DNA of 64,000 bases from Zantedeschia hybrid cultivar. Lineage: Eukaryota > Streptophyta > Magnoliopsida > Alismatales > Araceae. Under the pieces are notes generated by a model that was given only the letters and a program-made list of their open reading frames with translations, was not told where the DNA came from and made no database searches. Position numbers and translations under genes: made by a program. This document shows positions 37,298 through 47,983 of the stretch, piece by piece (the stretch's first letter is position 1; each line of letters opens with the position of its first letter). The stretch lies in the NCBI GenBank assembly GCA_030544215.1, contig JARZZO010000003.1, positions 46,234,045-46,298,044 of the forward strand. The letters are read 5' to 3'.

Positions 37298-38584
37298 TGA
37301 AGAATGGGTTTATTTATACTTTTCTTGCTTTCCTTGAATGTTTTATTTATATTGAATGTTTATAGGATCTTCTATCTCACCCTTGATGTTCATCCATAGT
37401 ATTCAAATCCAAAGAAATGAAAGTTCATATTTTCTGTTCTGTCTATAAGTCTGCTATGTTTTTTGCATTTTCTATGCCATTTCTTTCCTCATAAGGCTTG
37501 TGTTTTTCGTGTGGGGATGGTAGATGGACCTTTCTAGTTCATGGAAATGGTCTTCTTAAGCCTCAAAGCCTCTTAAAGATGGAGTTATGACCCGAAATGG
37601 GACTTGCTGTCTTGATTTTCCGAAAACTGATTTTTCATTTATTTTGTCTCGGGTTTGAGGGTTCTTCAGGGATGCTTGGCTTTCCATGTCCCTTAGGAGC
37701 ACATACCCTCCATGGATGATGCTCCCCCAAGGCCAAACATCATGAGAATCCCCCAAAACCCATGAATCTTATGTTAATATTTCTGTTTTTCAAGTTATAA
37801 TCGAATCGGTTTTGGTGTGATCTCTTCCTTCAATGGCTAAGAGTTTAGGACCTAAAGGTTCTCAAGGAGGTCTTCTTACTAGTTGAGGATGAGCTTATTT
37901 GGGTATAATCCCTCTAACATAGAGCCAAAAGGGAAGATCCATGGAAAAGGATAAAAAATATGCTTAAGCTTTCATGATTTTCATATTTAAGCTCTTCATG
38001 AGATTTCCTAAGAAAATGCATCTAAAATATATTTTAAATAAGGATTTTGGATTTCATACTTTTCATACTTTATTTTCCATCATTTAGGTTATGTTTAAGC
38101 CCTTATTTCATCAAAAAACTGATTTTCGGCTTGAGTCTGCGCTTACTGTGTTGAGTTTGTGCTTACTGCGCTGAGTCTGCGTATGTACAAGCTATAGTGT
38201 TACTGAGTCTGCGCCTTATTCAGTTTTGCAGGTTTTGAGTCTGTGCCTCTTTGGCCCTTGGCTTGAGCTTGAGGTAATTCTTTGATCTTCCCCCAATTTG
38301 TTCAAAGGATCCCTAGGCCTAGAGTTGTCCCTATGAAGCCCAATAAAGGCACTAAATGGCTTGGACTTTGAATTTTTATCAAGCCTTTAATGTTTAAACT
38401 AAGATCTTGTTATATGTTTTACGATTTTAAGTCTCTTCCGATGTTTCATCAAAGATGTCCCGATCAAAGGGTGCCGACAATTTCAATGTTGGGTAACCCA
38501 TCAAGGGCCCTCATACAAAGAATATCATTCTTGTGTTCCCATTGCTATAGGTTTATTTAGATGATATGTTCCGAATGTCCCAAT

Positions 38585-38934
38585 GAAATTGGTAAAGTTC
38601 CTTACTCCCCAATTGTAGAAATGTAATGGGTTACTCCTTATGGGTTTCCTTTATATTTCGAAGACATCAAGAGCACCCTTTGGGTGAGTAAGGCTTGTGC
38701 TCGGCACGCCCCCCTTGGCAGCCACCTTCATGGTTTATGGCCATACATGACCCTTCTAGGGGAATTGGTGGAGTTCCTTACTTCCCATATGTAGAGACGC
38801 TTTGGATTGCTCCTTGTGGGTTTTCCTTGCATTTCGAAGGTATTAAGGGCATCCTTTGGGTGAGTGGCTTGTGCTCGGCACACCACCCTTTGCAGCCACC
38901 CCTATGGTTCATGACCACACATACTCCCTTTAGA
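38585..38934 (+). repeat. Two-copy 175-bp tandem repeat
   Basis: Unit one 38585-38760 and unit two 38761-38934, each running from AATTGGT..GTTCCTTACT through TTTCGAAG, CACCCTTTGGGTGAGT (CATCC in unit two) and CTTGTGCTCGGCAC to a GCAGCCACC word; a third start GGAATTGGT follows at 38935. Units differ at many sites, so the duplication is old. Open frames across it are not conserved between units. Confidence 0.8.
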
Positions 38935-39448
38935 GGAATTGGTCCTTTGGGTTCCTTCATGACATGGTTCTTCATGAATATCCTAAACCCTTGTTAGGTT
39001 CTCCTAATAAAAAGTTGAAGTTCATCTTGAAGTCATTATATTAAGCATGTTTTATGCTTTATAAAATGATCCAAGAAGAATGGGATAGATATGAAGAAAT
39101 CATGTCATTTGAAAGAACCCATATAAGGAACATTCCTTGAAAAGGCTTTATGTAGCCATACTCAACTTCTGAGATCTCTCAATATTATATTCCCCAAATT
39201 TGTGGTGATTCTTGAATCATTTCAAGTTGAAAGAAATATAAAACTGAAAATGTGCTTAGATTTTTGAGTCTGCGCACCTATAACTATGAGAATTAGATTG
39301 GGAATGGGATACAAACTATTTTCTTCAACTCCGGATTTCATATTCCAACTTTACTGATTGAAATAACCCCTTGATGGATTTAAATGCAGCTTGAATTGTG
39401 CAGGAAACCTCAAAAACCAGTTTTCAGACTTGAGTCTGAGTAGCATGT

Positions 39449-41582
39449 TTGAGTCTACGCACCCCTGCGCAGACTCAGTCCAAAACTGTCAAATGATGTC
39501 TTGTATGGACTAATGACCTCATTTATGACTCAAATAACTAAAGTTAATTTATACCTAAATCAGAAAAGGTTTAAGATGAGCATTCTCTCTTCTAAATAAA
39601 CATAAATTCTCAAAACTCAAGTTGAGTATGCGCACCTGCCCCAGGCTCAAAAGATAAAAAAACTGTTTAATAACTCAAATATCTGAGTCAAAACTTGATA
39701 TTCCATGGCATACAAATCAAGATTAATGAACTTCTTTTTAAAATAACTCTTGATTCTGCACACTTTTTCAAAGGCTCATTTCAAATGAAAAATCAAAGAA
39801 ATAGTAAATCAAATTACACAAATATCTTGAAATTATATCTCAAATACTCTATTTCATTTAAATAAAAAATCTATTCACAAAAGGACCCAAATCCCTTCAA
39901 ATCGAAAATCAAAGTACAAAGCAGTTGAGTCTGCGCACCCTTACGCAGACTCAAACCCATTTTCTACAATTCTTGCCTCTTTGAGCATTAAAGCTTCCAC
40001 CATCTAAAAAACCACTTGTTGTAAGCTCTCCCATCCTTTTGAAAGCCTTGAAATTCTCCTCAACCTCAGGAGGTTTCATCTTCATAAGAATCTTGTTCAA
40101 AATCTTCTTTTGATTTGAGTTTGCACCTCGATCAAATGGCCAAATTCCCCTTCCATGGTCCCTGAAGTTTGGGCTCACCTCTAAACCTGTTAATCATCAT
40201 CAAATAATATAAAAAATCAAGTCATCTAGTCAAAAATCTAATACAAAAACCCACAAAAACCTACGCGGGCTCATCCCTAAAATTCACAAAAAATAAAAAT
40301 CTAAGATCTCATCCACTCCAAGATGATCTAAAGCTCTCTAAAAATCAAGTTCCTTCCTATAAATAAAAAAATCAAAGAAAAACATCAAGTTATTCTTAAA
40401 AAATTTCATAAACCATCTAAAACAAATTAGTGACAAATGAGTTTGCACACCCCTATGCAGACTCAACCTCAAGTTCCCAAAATTTGATTTTTAAGTATAA
40501 ATTATCGCTAAATCAAACCTAAAACTTCAAATAAAAGCTTTATACTTTCTAGAAGTCATAAAAATCAAATAAAACCCAAAATTGTCTTTGTAAAACATAT
40601 AAAAATACAAAAAAAACAGTTTGTGACAAATGAGTCTGCGCACTCCTATGCAGACTCAACCCTTAATCTTTAAAGTTTGAAATTCAGCCATTAAATTCCC
40701 CTCAAATCAAAAACCTCAAAGAAAAATCATATATTTCCTATAAATAAAAATAAAAATAAAAATGCTAAGCTACTTTTCTCAAAAAATTGCATAAAAAAGA
40801 GTAAAATAAGTTTCAGACTTGAGTCTGCGCACCCCTGCGTAGACTCAACCCCTTGTTAATAATCCAAGTTTTTTCAACCTTAATTCTTTTCAAATTAAAT
40901 AAAAAAACTCTAAGATAAAAATATATACTTCCTATAAGTCATACAATCAAATAAAACCCAAATTTGCTCTTTGCATGATATAAAAGATACCTAAAGTATA
41001 AGAGTTGAGTCTGCATACCTTGTTGCAGATTCATCTTCCAAAACCTACAAATTCAAAATTTAAAAAACATAAGTCCTTGAAGCATCTTTCACTGAAATCA
41101 ACTAAGAAAACATAAAAATACATCCTCATACTTTAAAAATCAAATCCAAAGCCTCCTCATTTCAACTCTGCAAACACAAAAAAAATGATAATAAGATTCT
41201 CTTGTTAATAAAATACAATCAAAATTGACATTCAAGTTCCAAATCATGATTTCTATTAAAAATATCATCCATATCAATCATAAATATCATAAAAATGGTT
41301 TTCACTCATCTTGTAAATCAAAAATCAAACAAATTCAAGCATTATCATTGGTGACAAATGAGTCCGCGCATCCTTACGTAGACTCAACCTCATGTTCATT
41401 TTCAAACATAAAAACTCAAATGAAGCTTTAATGCACTCACATATATCATTCCAAAAAGACTAAAAAATGTCTCTCATCATTATCTATCAATTAAAAATCA
41501 AGAAATCAAGTCTTTTGCCATATTTTCCAAAGAATAATCAAATGAAATCAAAAGCCAGTTGCACACTCCTGTGCAGACTCAA
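39449..41582. repeat. G hairpin array (GAGTCTGCGCA palindromes)
   Basis: At least nine imperfect palindromes with arms near TTGAGTCTGCGCA and TGCGCAGACTCAA and 4-6 base loops, at 39449, 39622, 39925, 40438, 40631, 40819, 41005, 41359 and 41558 (each about 25-30 bp). Spacing is irregular, 170-510 bases. Four are preceded by a GACAAATGAG or CAGACTTGAG word. Single arms without a partner occur at about 38146-38215 and 39264, so full palindromes are confined to the right half. Confidence 0.88.
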
Positions 41583-41756
41583 CTCTAAAACTAAACAATG
41601 AGTTTTTTACTTAAATGCCAAATTGAAATTCATTTGTTTTTCAAATGCAATCTTATATATGTTATTTATATCATTTTAAAGGGTGTTATTCTATTCTTCC
41701 GACGATTAATCAAGGGTTTTCCTCTTAGGAAGATGTAATTAACGCTATTCCATTTA

Positions 41757-41778
41757 TGGGTAGCGGGATCGGGTCGAA
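41757..41778 (+). other. Possible primer binding site of G
   Basis: TGGGTAGCGGGATCGGGTCG lies just after a CCA terminus. Its complement looks like the 3' end of a tRNA (T-loop TTCGACC followed by acceptor bases and CCA), one base short of the expected spacing. The tRNA species was not identified. Confidence 0.35.
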
Positions 41779-41915
41779 GAACAACGTAATCATCTGATTG
41801 ATTCAGATAATGCGCACAAATATAAATATAAATAAAAAACGCAAAATCAAAATCAGATCAGTACACAAAAAAGTACAACAATCTCTTTTGACACGTCTAG
41901 TGGGACCTATCCTCC
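41779..41915 (+). mobile_element. G leader between primer site and repeat unit 1
   Basis: About 140 AT-rich bases with a GACACGTCTAGTGGGACC word before the 1273-bp repeat units. No gene seen. Confidence 0.4.
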
Positions 41916-41960
41916 CTTCATCTTCACGTCAGAAGAATAAGGATAACACCCATTCTTTAA
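41916..41960 (+). repeat. G 1273-bp repeat, unit 1, left 45 bases
   Basis: CTTCATCTTC...CATTCTTTAA matches the starts of unit 2 (56431) and unit 3 (57704). It is separated from the rest of unit 1 (55203-56430) by transposon H. 45 + 1228 = 1273, exactly the length of unit 2. The last three bases, TAA, are H's target site. Confidence 0.93.
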
Positions 41961-41976
41961 GCGTTACTTTGTTTGC
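41961..41976 (+). repeat. H left terminal inverted repeat
   Basis: GCGTTACTTTGTTTGC, followed by AGAATAACGTGGAATAAGG and further GAATAA-type subterminal words to about 42150. Confidence 0.9.
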
Positions 41977-42144
41977 AGAATAACGTGGAATAAGGAAGTG
42001 TTATTCTGTGAATAAGGCCTATTCTACTTTGATGAGCCGAATGGGTTATTCGGTAGGCCCCACCCGCAGGATTGGTTATCTGCGGAATAAGCCGAATACC
42101 TAATTCGGCAGGAACCCCTCGAATTCGTTATTCCAATCTTTTTT

Positions 42145-42790
42145 GCGAGGGGTAGGATGGGACAAACAACATCACATCGTCGCCCGTGCCGCTGCGAAAG
42201 GTGCCTGGTTCGCCGCCTTCTTCGTCCTCGCCTGGCCCTACCTCTGCTGCCCACTGCCGCCTCCTTCATCCTCGCCTGGCCCTACCGACTCCCTCTGCTG
42301 CGCCGAATGCTCCAGGGACGTCCATGACGCCATCCACACCTTGCGCTTGCCCTTATCCACTGGTTTGCGATTTCTTCCACCATCGGGTTTAGGATTTAGG
42401 TGAAACTTCCAGCCGATCTGGGCCTCCATGCTTCCTTTCTCTCCTCCTAATAGGCTTCACGGGGGTGAAGGAAGTGATGGTTCCCTTTTGCAGTGATGGT
42501 TCCCATCGTTTTGACGCTCCCTTCTCCTTTGAACGCTATAAACAATACCCACCTTCTCCTATTTGTACCCCTCTGAGGCAAAATCCTACCTTGCGAGCGA
42601 TGCACAACTTGGAGGAGGGGAAGTGCGCAAGTGTTCGTGCCTGTAGGGAGGAGCGCCCTTTGAACGCTTCCTCATCTGGTTCCAACTCTGAGCCTTCGTC
42701 AGCCAAGCTATCTGCCTGGATTAACCGGTTCCTCTGAACGCCCTCTGTGTTACTTTCCATCTTCTCCTACGTGCTGTTTGTGTGACATAT
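42145..42790. other. GC-rich segment of H, no recognised gene
   Basis: Differs in composition from the AT-rich flanks. It contains a short internal duplication around CCTCGCCTGGCCCTACC (near 42227 and 42273) and open frames of 60-90 codons on both strands with no recognisable domain. It may be the promoter and 5' untranslated region of the H genes or a captured piece of host DNA. Confidence 0.4.
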
Positions 42791-43020
42791 TGTGGGTTGT
42801 TTTCATGCTTCTATCTTCTGAGTTCTATCTTGTGGGTTGTCTTCATGCTTCTATGTTGAGTTCTATCTTGTGGGTTGTCTTCATACTTCTATGTTGAGTT
42901 CTATCTTGTGGGTTGTCTTCATGCTTCTATCTTGAGTTCTATCTTGTGGGTTGTCTTCATGCTTCTATCTTGAGTTCTATCTTGTGGGTTGTCTTCGTGC
43001 TTCTATCTTGAGTTCTATCT
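42791..43020. repeat. 38-bp minisatellite, six units
   Basis: Unit TGTGGGTTGTCTTCATGCTT + CTATCTTGAGTTCTATCT; the first unit is 40 bp, the next five are 38 bp each (42831, 42869, 42907, 42945, 42983). Only one to three bases change between units. A partial seventh unit runs into the poly-T of the LINE fragment. Confidence 0.95.
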
Positions 43021-43026
43021 TGTGGA

Positions 43027-43425
43027 TTTTTTTTTCTATTATTCCTCTTTCCAAAAGAAAAGATATCACCCCTCATATCAAGCTCACATCTCAGTCCACC
43101 TGGATAGGACACTCCCCTATCCAATTGGAAAAGTAAAACACAAAAGTTTAAAAAGAACCTAACATAAACTGTTTTATCAAGAAGATAAAACAGGGTTACA
43201 AAAGAAGATATCATCAAGAGATCAGCTTCCTCCACAATCTGGCTTTGTCAAAGATAACAGAGCTACCATCAGTCAGAATACCAGCAGCTCGTCCCCACTC
43301 TTCCACCCATCTGAATGTCTTCTTCAATAGTTCATTAGCACTGCTGAAATGGTCACTGAATTCTCTTCTATTTCTCTCACACCATATAGTCCACAACATG
43401 GCCGGGCATATGAGAAACCATATAC
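43027..43425 (-). pseudogene. LINE (non-LTR retrotransposon) 3' end
   Basis: On the minus strand a frame from about 43423 reads FLICPAMLWTIWCERNRR and ends WRKLIS at 43214. The CP..LW.IW.ERN.R pattern is typical of the C-terminal tail after the reverse transcriptase of plant L1-type LINEs. About 180 bases of 3' untranslated sequence follow, then a run of nine T at 43027-43035, i.e. a poly-A tail in the element's orientation. 5'-truncated, as is normal for LINE insertions. It landed at the edge of the minisatellite inside H. Confidence 0.75.
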
Positions 43426-44400
43426 ATGTTTAAGGTCATTTTAATCAAATTTCTGCTTTTAGTCTACAACACATCTTTCTTTTTGATTAGGCTATATTGG
43501 ATTAGGTTTTATCATCATATCATAGTGCGAAATTCCCAATGAGCACTTTCATATTCTGAATTTTCAACTCTGTTTTATATAATAATGAATAATTCATTTG
43601 CCACTCATTCCATTTTTATGTCTCTTGAAGTAAAGCTGTACTGTTTGGATGTATTTAAAATTGACACATCTACCCTCTCCTCTTCCATTTTTCCCCTTAC
43701 ACACACACACACACGCACGAACAAACCAAACTTTTTATGGGGTCTATTAGAATAAGTCGGTGTATCATTTCGTGCTTTGAAATTCCCAAGGATGACTTTC
43801 ACATTCTGAAGTTTCAACTCATATCAAACTATCACCCCTCACATTCTGAAGTTTCAACTCATACCAAGGAGGATTCACTGTCATTGGACCATTAAATGGG
43901 TTTTTAGGGACAAATATGGAGTATTGCTTGCCTAGTCTTTAATGGCCTTTTGGAACTTTTAAACCAATAAAAGATACTCTGGTTTTTATACTACTTTTTC
44001 TGTAAGCATGCACTAAATTGTAATTTATTTTCATGTCCCCCTCTTCTATGATACCTTTTACCTTCATCTTGGTATAGGTATGGGTCTGTTTTCCATGTGC
44101 TCCTGAATTTGTTGATGATAGTTATTTTCCCCCTCTTTTCTGTGATAGACCCTCTACATAGGCAGCAACGAAAAGAATCTTGATGTGTATGATTTCTCTT
44201 TCCCCCTGTACCAGTAAAAGAAATTTTCACAGTTTAATCCACCTACCAACCCCATAATGCCCTTCCCTTTTTCTTGTTTCTGAAATCATGGGGGTTCCTT
44301 CCCTATTATGCCACTGTCTTCTGAATTCTCACTTTCTGATTCTTTACACAGTTATTTGAATTAGTCCTCAATTCGCTTCACTTATGCTTTGTTTTTTCTT
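43426..44400 (+). other. H sequence upstream of the Myb-like gene
   Basis: AT-rich, with no gene recognised. A CATTCTGAAGTTTCAACTCAT word occurs twice close together (43802 and 43841) and once in variant form near 43552. Presumably it contains the promoter of the gene starting at 44401; no convincing TATA box was singled out. Confidence 0.4.
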
Positions 44401-45970
44401 ATGATTAGGAAGTGTAGAAAGCGCAAACATAATATGTCCACTTCCGGTAAGTCTATGCTTATTTGTCATATTATGTATTTTCTTTTAATGTTAAATTTCA
44501 TATGCTTGATGAGAACAATCTTAAGTATATTATATATACTTTCCTATTATTACTTTTGTTATTAGATTTTATTTAGAATAGTATTTTCATGAAATTTAAT
44601 GCTCATCCACATTGATCGAATGCTTATCTGTATTAAAAGGAAACAAAGGTAAACATCCAGCTAGAATTGGGGGTGCTGGTAGAATTCGTGCCCCAAACTG
44701 GACCAATCAACAAGACAAAATCCAGATTCACCTGCTCATGGAGCAATATGAGAAGGGAAATCATATCGAGGGTACCTTCAAAACGCATGTTTGGTACCAG
44801 ATCGTGCCTAGCTTCAATGCTGCAAGTCATCTAAATTACAACAAGGACCATCTGCAAAATCGATGGAAGGTCCTCAAAGGGATTTATGTTAAACTTAATG
44901 CACTCTTTAAAAGGACAGGGTGGGGTTGGGATGACGAAGCAAAAATGCATGTGCCTGGAAATGAAACATGGGAGCAAGCCATTGAAGTAAGAACATTTTA
45001 AAATTATACCATATTCTTTTCCTATTGCTACTCAGTAACTTAGGTAATGACATGTCCCCAAATGTTTCAGGCAAATAGTGACTTTCGTACATTAAAAGGC
45101 AAAACCTTTGAGTTCTTGAGACAGATGGAATACATGACAGCTAGTAGCACGGCCAATGGGGGAGATGCAGAAGGGTCTATGCATGCGTCAGAATATGTGA
45201 ATACACGTCGACGCAAGACTGTGAATCACAACAATCTCGCACAGCCAGTGGAGCCCTCACCACAGCCACAACATTTACCACAACCAGTGCAAGCCCCACC
45301 GCCCTCTGTACAGGTCAATGAAGAATATGTCCAAGGTCATATAGCTATTGGTGATTACGTTAATGCCCTTCGCTATGCATCAGTAGCCCCAAATTATGAC
45401 TTTGACATCGGTTATGCCAATGCTGGTTCCATAACAGGTGACGATCTTATGTCCATATCCCAGCAACTTCATACCTCATCGTACGGTGGATATGAGCAAC
45501 ACTACAGTGGCGGTTACTTCCCAACCCAATCTCATTACTCCGTTCGAACTCCAACCCCTCCGCCAGCTTCGCCTACACGTATGGTCAATGAAGAGGAGAT
45601 CACTTCTCCTCAGAACAAAGAAGCATCTTGCTCAAAGCGTCGGGGTAAAAGAAGCATTGGGGACGAAGCAGTGCTTTCTTTCTCCGCTGCGTTGCGCGAG
45701 CGCACTGAAGTTCTTAGGGACTTGAGAGCAGATCAGGCTTCGTCCAAGTGTTCTAGTGGCAGTACCAATCTGTCCGATACACCGGCGGATGTACAAGATA
45801 CGATCCCAACAGTGAAGGAGTGTATGGATGATCTACGCCGTGTTCCAAACATGCCGCGTAATTTGTACTTCAGGGCTGTGAACATGTTTGGTACACCAAG
45901 TATTCGGTCGGTCTACATGGCTCTGCCAGAGGAGGAGAAGCTGGATTGGGTTGTTGCTTGGACTAGTTGA
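44401..45970 (+). CDS. H ORF1: Myb/SANT-like DNA-binding protein
   Basis: Three exons by splice-site and frame logic: 44401-44446 (donor GTAAGT), 44640-44986 (donor GTAAGA), 45071-45970 (acceptor TTTCAG); 430 residues. The first exon is short and basic (MIRKCRKRKHN). Residues 33-135 form a Myb/SANT-like domain (family Myb_DNA-bind_3): NWTNQQDKIQIHLL, NRWKVLKGIY, ETWEQAIEANSDFRTLKGKTF. A Pro/Gln-rich low-complexity middle (about 170-195) and a basic KRRGKRS patch follow; the C-terminus (KECMDDLRRVPNMPRNLYFRA to KLDWVVAWTS) is the part conserved in related plant proteins. In PIF/Harbinger elements this partner binds the element's ends and brings the transposase to the nucleus. All junctions keep frame and no stop is seen. 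The start is the first ATG in frame before the donor; a second in-frame ATG lies 11 codons in. Confidence 0.88.
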
Positions 45971-46219
45971 GTTGATTGAGTTCTTGTGGTCATCATCTGT
46001 TCTTTTCTACTTTGGGGATTGTATCTTATTATGTCTTCATCGTACTAGGCCCACTTCCACTTGAACCTCTATCTTATGTTCTTATGTTTTGGACTGAAAT
46101 TTAATCAACGTTGTACTCCTTAGTACTTGATTCACATGTGGTTAGTTATGTCTATTGTGCTAGTATAATGTCCTATTTCTACTTGTATGTCCCGTGCAGG
46201 TGTATCATTCTAACTAAGA

Positions 46220-46591
46220 ATGGGACGTTTTAAGTGTTACGTTGTGTGGGTTGGCCGTGAGCCTGGTTTGTACCTTACTTGGGGAGAATGTTATGCCCAA
46301 GTGAATGGTTTTCCAGGATCTCGATACAAGGGGTTCCACTCAATGGAAGAGGGAGAGACAGCACTATATGGTGTTGTGGAGCAGCCTATACCGAGACCAA
46401 GAATCACACGCGAGGAATATGCAATGGGCACTCCAAGTACTGTACGAGCCTTGAGTAGTCCCCCAACATCACGCATGTCAACAGATTTCTCATACCAATA
46501 TTGTATCATGATAATCCTTTTGTTTGTAATTGTCGTCTTACTTTTTTTAATCTTGGTTGGTGTGATTTTAATGCCCTTGAGGGGCCGTTGA
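46220..46591 (+). CDS. H third ORF: hybrid-binding domain plus membrane helix
   Basis: Single intact frame of 123 residues between the two standard Harbinger genes, same strand. Residues 6-50 (YVVWVGREPGLYLTW, QVNGFPGSRYKGF) match the RNase H1 N-terminal / caulimovirus viroplasmin domain (PF01693 type), which in RNase H1 binds RNA-DNA hybrids or double-stranded RNA. A linker of about 40 residues is followed by a strongly hydrophobic stretch (95-118) that should span a membrane, ending in a basic tail RGR. No RNase H catalytic domain follows. The ATG comes 21 bases after a GTGCAG that resembles a splice acceptor, so it could also be an alternative downstream exon of the Myb-like gene's transcript. 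Its role in transposition is unknown to me. Confidence 0.8.
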   Translation: MGRFKCYVVWVGREPGLYLTWGECYAQVNGFPGSRYKGFHSMEEGETALYGVVEQPIPRPRITREEYAMGTPSTVRALSSPPTSRMSTDFSYQYCIMIILLFVIVVLLFLILVGVILMPLRGR

Positions 46592-46731
46592 TGTATTTTG
46601 AAGTTCCTTAATCTTACACACCTTTCTTCGTTCTTCTCGCATAATGTCTCGTTATTTTTGTTTGAATCATGTACCATATTGAGTTGGAATGACAATTAAG
46701 GGTGCTTCATGTAGACATCAATGATTTCATA

Positions 46732-47983
46732 ATGGAGTTCATTCACGAAGACGACGAGATGATTGAAGAGATTGAAGAAGTAGTACTTGAAGCAATATCA
46801 GATCAGTATGCCCCCGTTGTTCCTAGACGAAAGATGTTTACTTCGCTGCATACTGGTCATGTGTGGATACAAGAGGTGCTACAAGGCCATGAACGGAGGG
46901 CCTATTGGGCCTTCAGGCTTAGTCCTAGCATGTTCATTGCACTGAGGGACATCTTAGTGGACAAGGGCTTACTATTTGACTCACGACATGTGACTGCCTA
47001 TGAGCAACTGGCGATGTTCTTGCATGCTGCTGGTCATGGTGTTGCTACTGGCGCATTGTGTGAGTACTTTCAACACTCTTCACAGACAATTAGCTATTAT
47101 GTAAATAACGTTGCTATGGCATTGGCATCTCTAAAGACGGAGTTTATTCAACTTCCTTCTAATGTGAGTCAATGCCACCCTCATATCCGAGGAAAGGATT
47201 ATTTCTATCCTTATTTCAAGGTACTTAACTTTCTTATTGCATTTTATTTTCAATCATCAATCAAAGTCCTTATATATCGTCTTATATTTTCATTGTACTG
47301 TGTAGGATGCTATTGGGGCGATTGATGGGACACATATAATAGCCAATATCCCACGAAAAGATCATGGTCGGTTTCGTAACCGCAAAGGTTATATAAGCCA
47401 AAATGTCATGGGGGTAGTCTCTTTCGACCTTACTTTTCTATATGTTGCTGTTGGTTGGGAAGGCTCTGCAGCTGATATGAGAGTGTTGAGATGGGCATTG
47501 GATCATGGTGGATTTCGGGTCCCTCGCGGCAAACATTATCTTGTCGACTCTGGATATGCAAACACACGAAGTTTCTTAGCTCCTTATCGCGGAGAACGTT
47601 ACCACATAGGCAGCTTTAGAGGTCGTGGTCGCCATTATGCAAATGAAAGGGAGAAGTTCAACCATAGACATGCACAACTGAGGAATTGTGTAGAGCGTAT
47701 CTTCGGTGTTTTGAAGAATCGTTTTCAGATCTTAAGAGAGGGTTGCATGTATCCATGGCCAACACAACGTAAGATAGTCTTAGCATGTTGTGTCGTCCAT
47801 AACTTCATTCGTCGAAGGGAAGGACATGATGCATACTTGAACATGGCAAATGAACGTGGACTTGCAGAAGATGATGGTGATATTGACTATCCCATTGACA
47901 TTGCGCCTAGCCAAGCTGAGCTAGTTGTAGGGGATCATATCAGAGACGAAATTGCAAACCAACTTTGGGACGAGCATAATTAG
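46732..47983 (+). CDS. H ORF2: PIF/Harbinger DDE transposase
   Basis: Two exons: 46732-47220 and 47306-47983, with an 85-bp intron (GTACTT...TGTGTAG) and preserved frame; 388 residues, the usual size. The N-terminal part has the helix-turn-helix-like region (TAYEQLAMFLHAAGHG, YFQHSSQTISYYVNNV). The catalytic domain is of DDE_Tnp_4/HARBI1 type: Asp170 in GAIDGTH, Asp244 in YLVDSGY, Glu293 in CVERIFGVLKNRF. VVHNFIRR is also characteristic. It cuts and joins DNA at TWA targets together with the Myb-like partner. The start is the first ATG in the frame; an upstream GTG is not used. No stop or frameshift seen, so this copy may still be coding-competent. Confidence 0.93.

Larger units (their letters stand above)
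37298..41752 (+). mobile_element. Probable long LTR or leader of gypsy element G
   Basis: About 4.5 kb without a credible gene between R3 and a possible primer site at 41757, followed by G's 5' gag region. It is AT-rich with recurring palindromes (next entry but one) and one 175-bp tandem duplication. It ends CCA at 41752, a few bases before the putative primer site. LTRs of 4-5 kb are known in the Ogre/Tat branch of Ty3/gypsy. The left boundary is hidden by R3 and A, so the assignment is inference from position. Confidence 0.4.

Noticed and set aside
38695..38997. 100-codon ORF over the 175-bp repeat
   Set aside because: The two repeat units do not share the frame, no domain is seen, and the surrounding LTR-like sequence is non-coding.
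41757..41778. A tRNA gene
   Set aside because: Only the complement of a 3' end is present, with no anticodon arm or D arm; a primer site is more likely.
43605..43817. 70-codon minus-strand ORF
   Set aside because: It depends on an ACACAC run and has no recognisable content.
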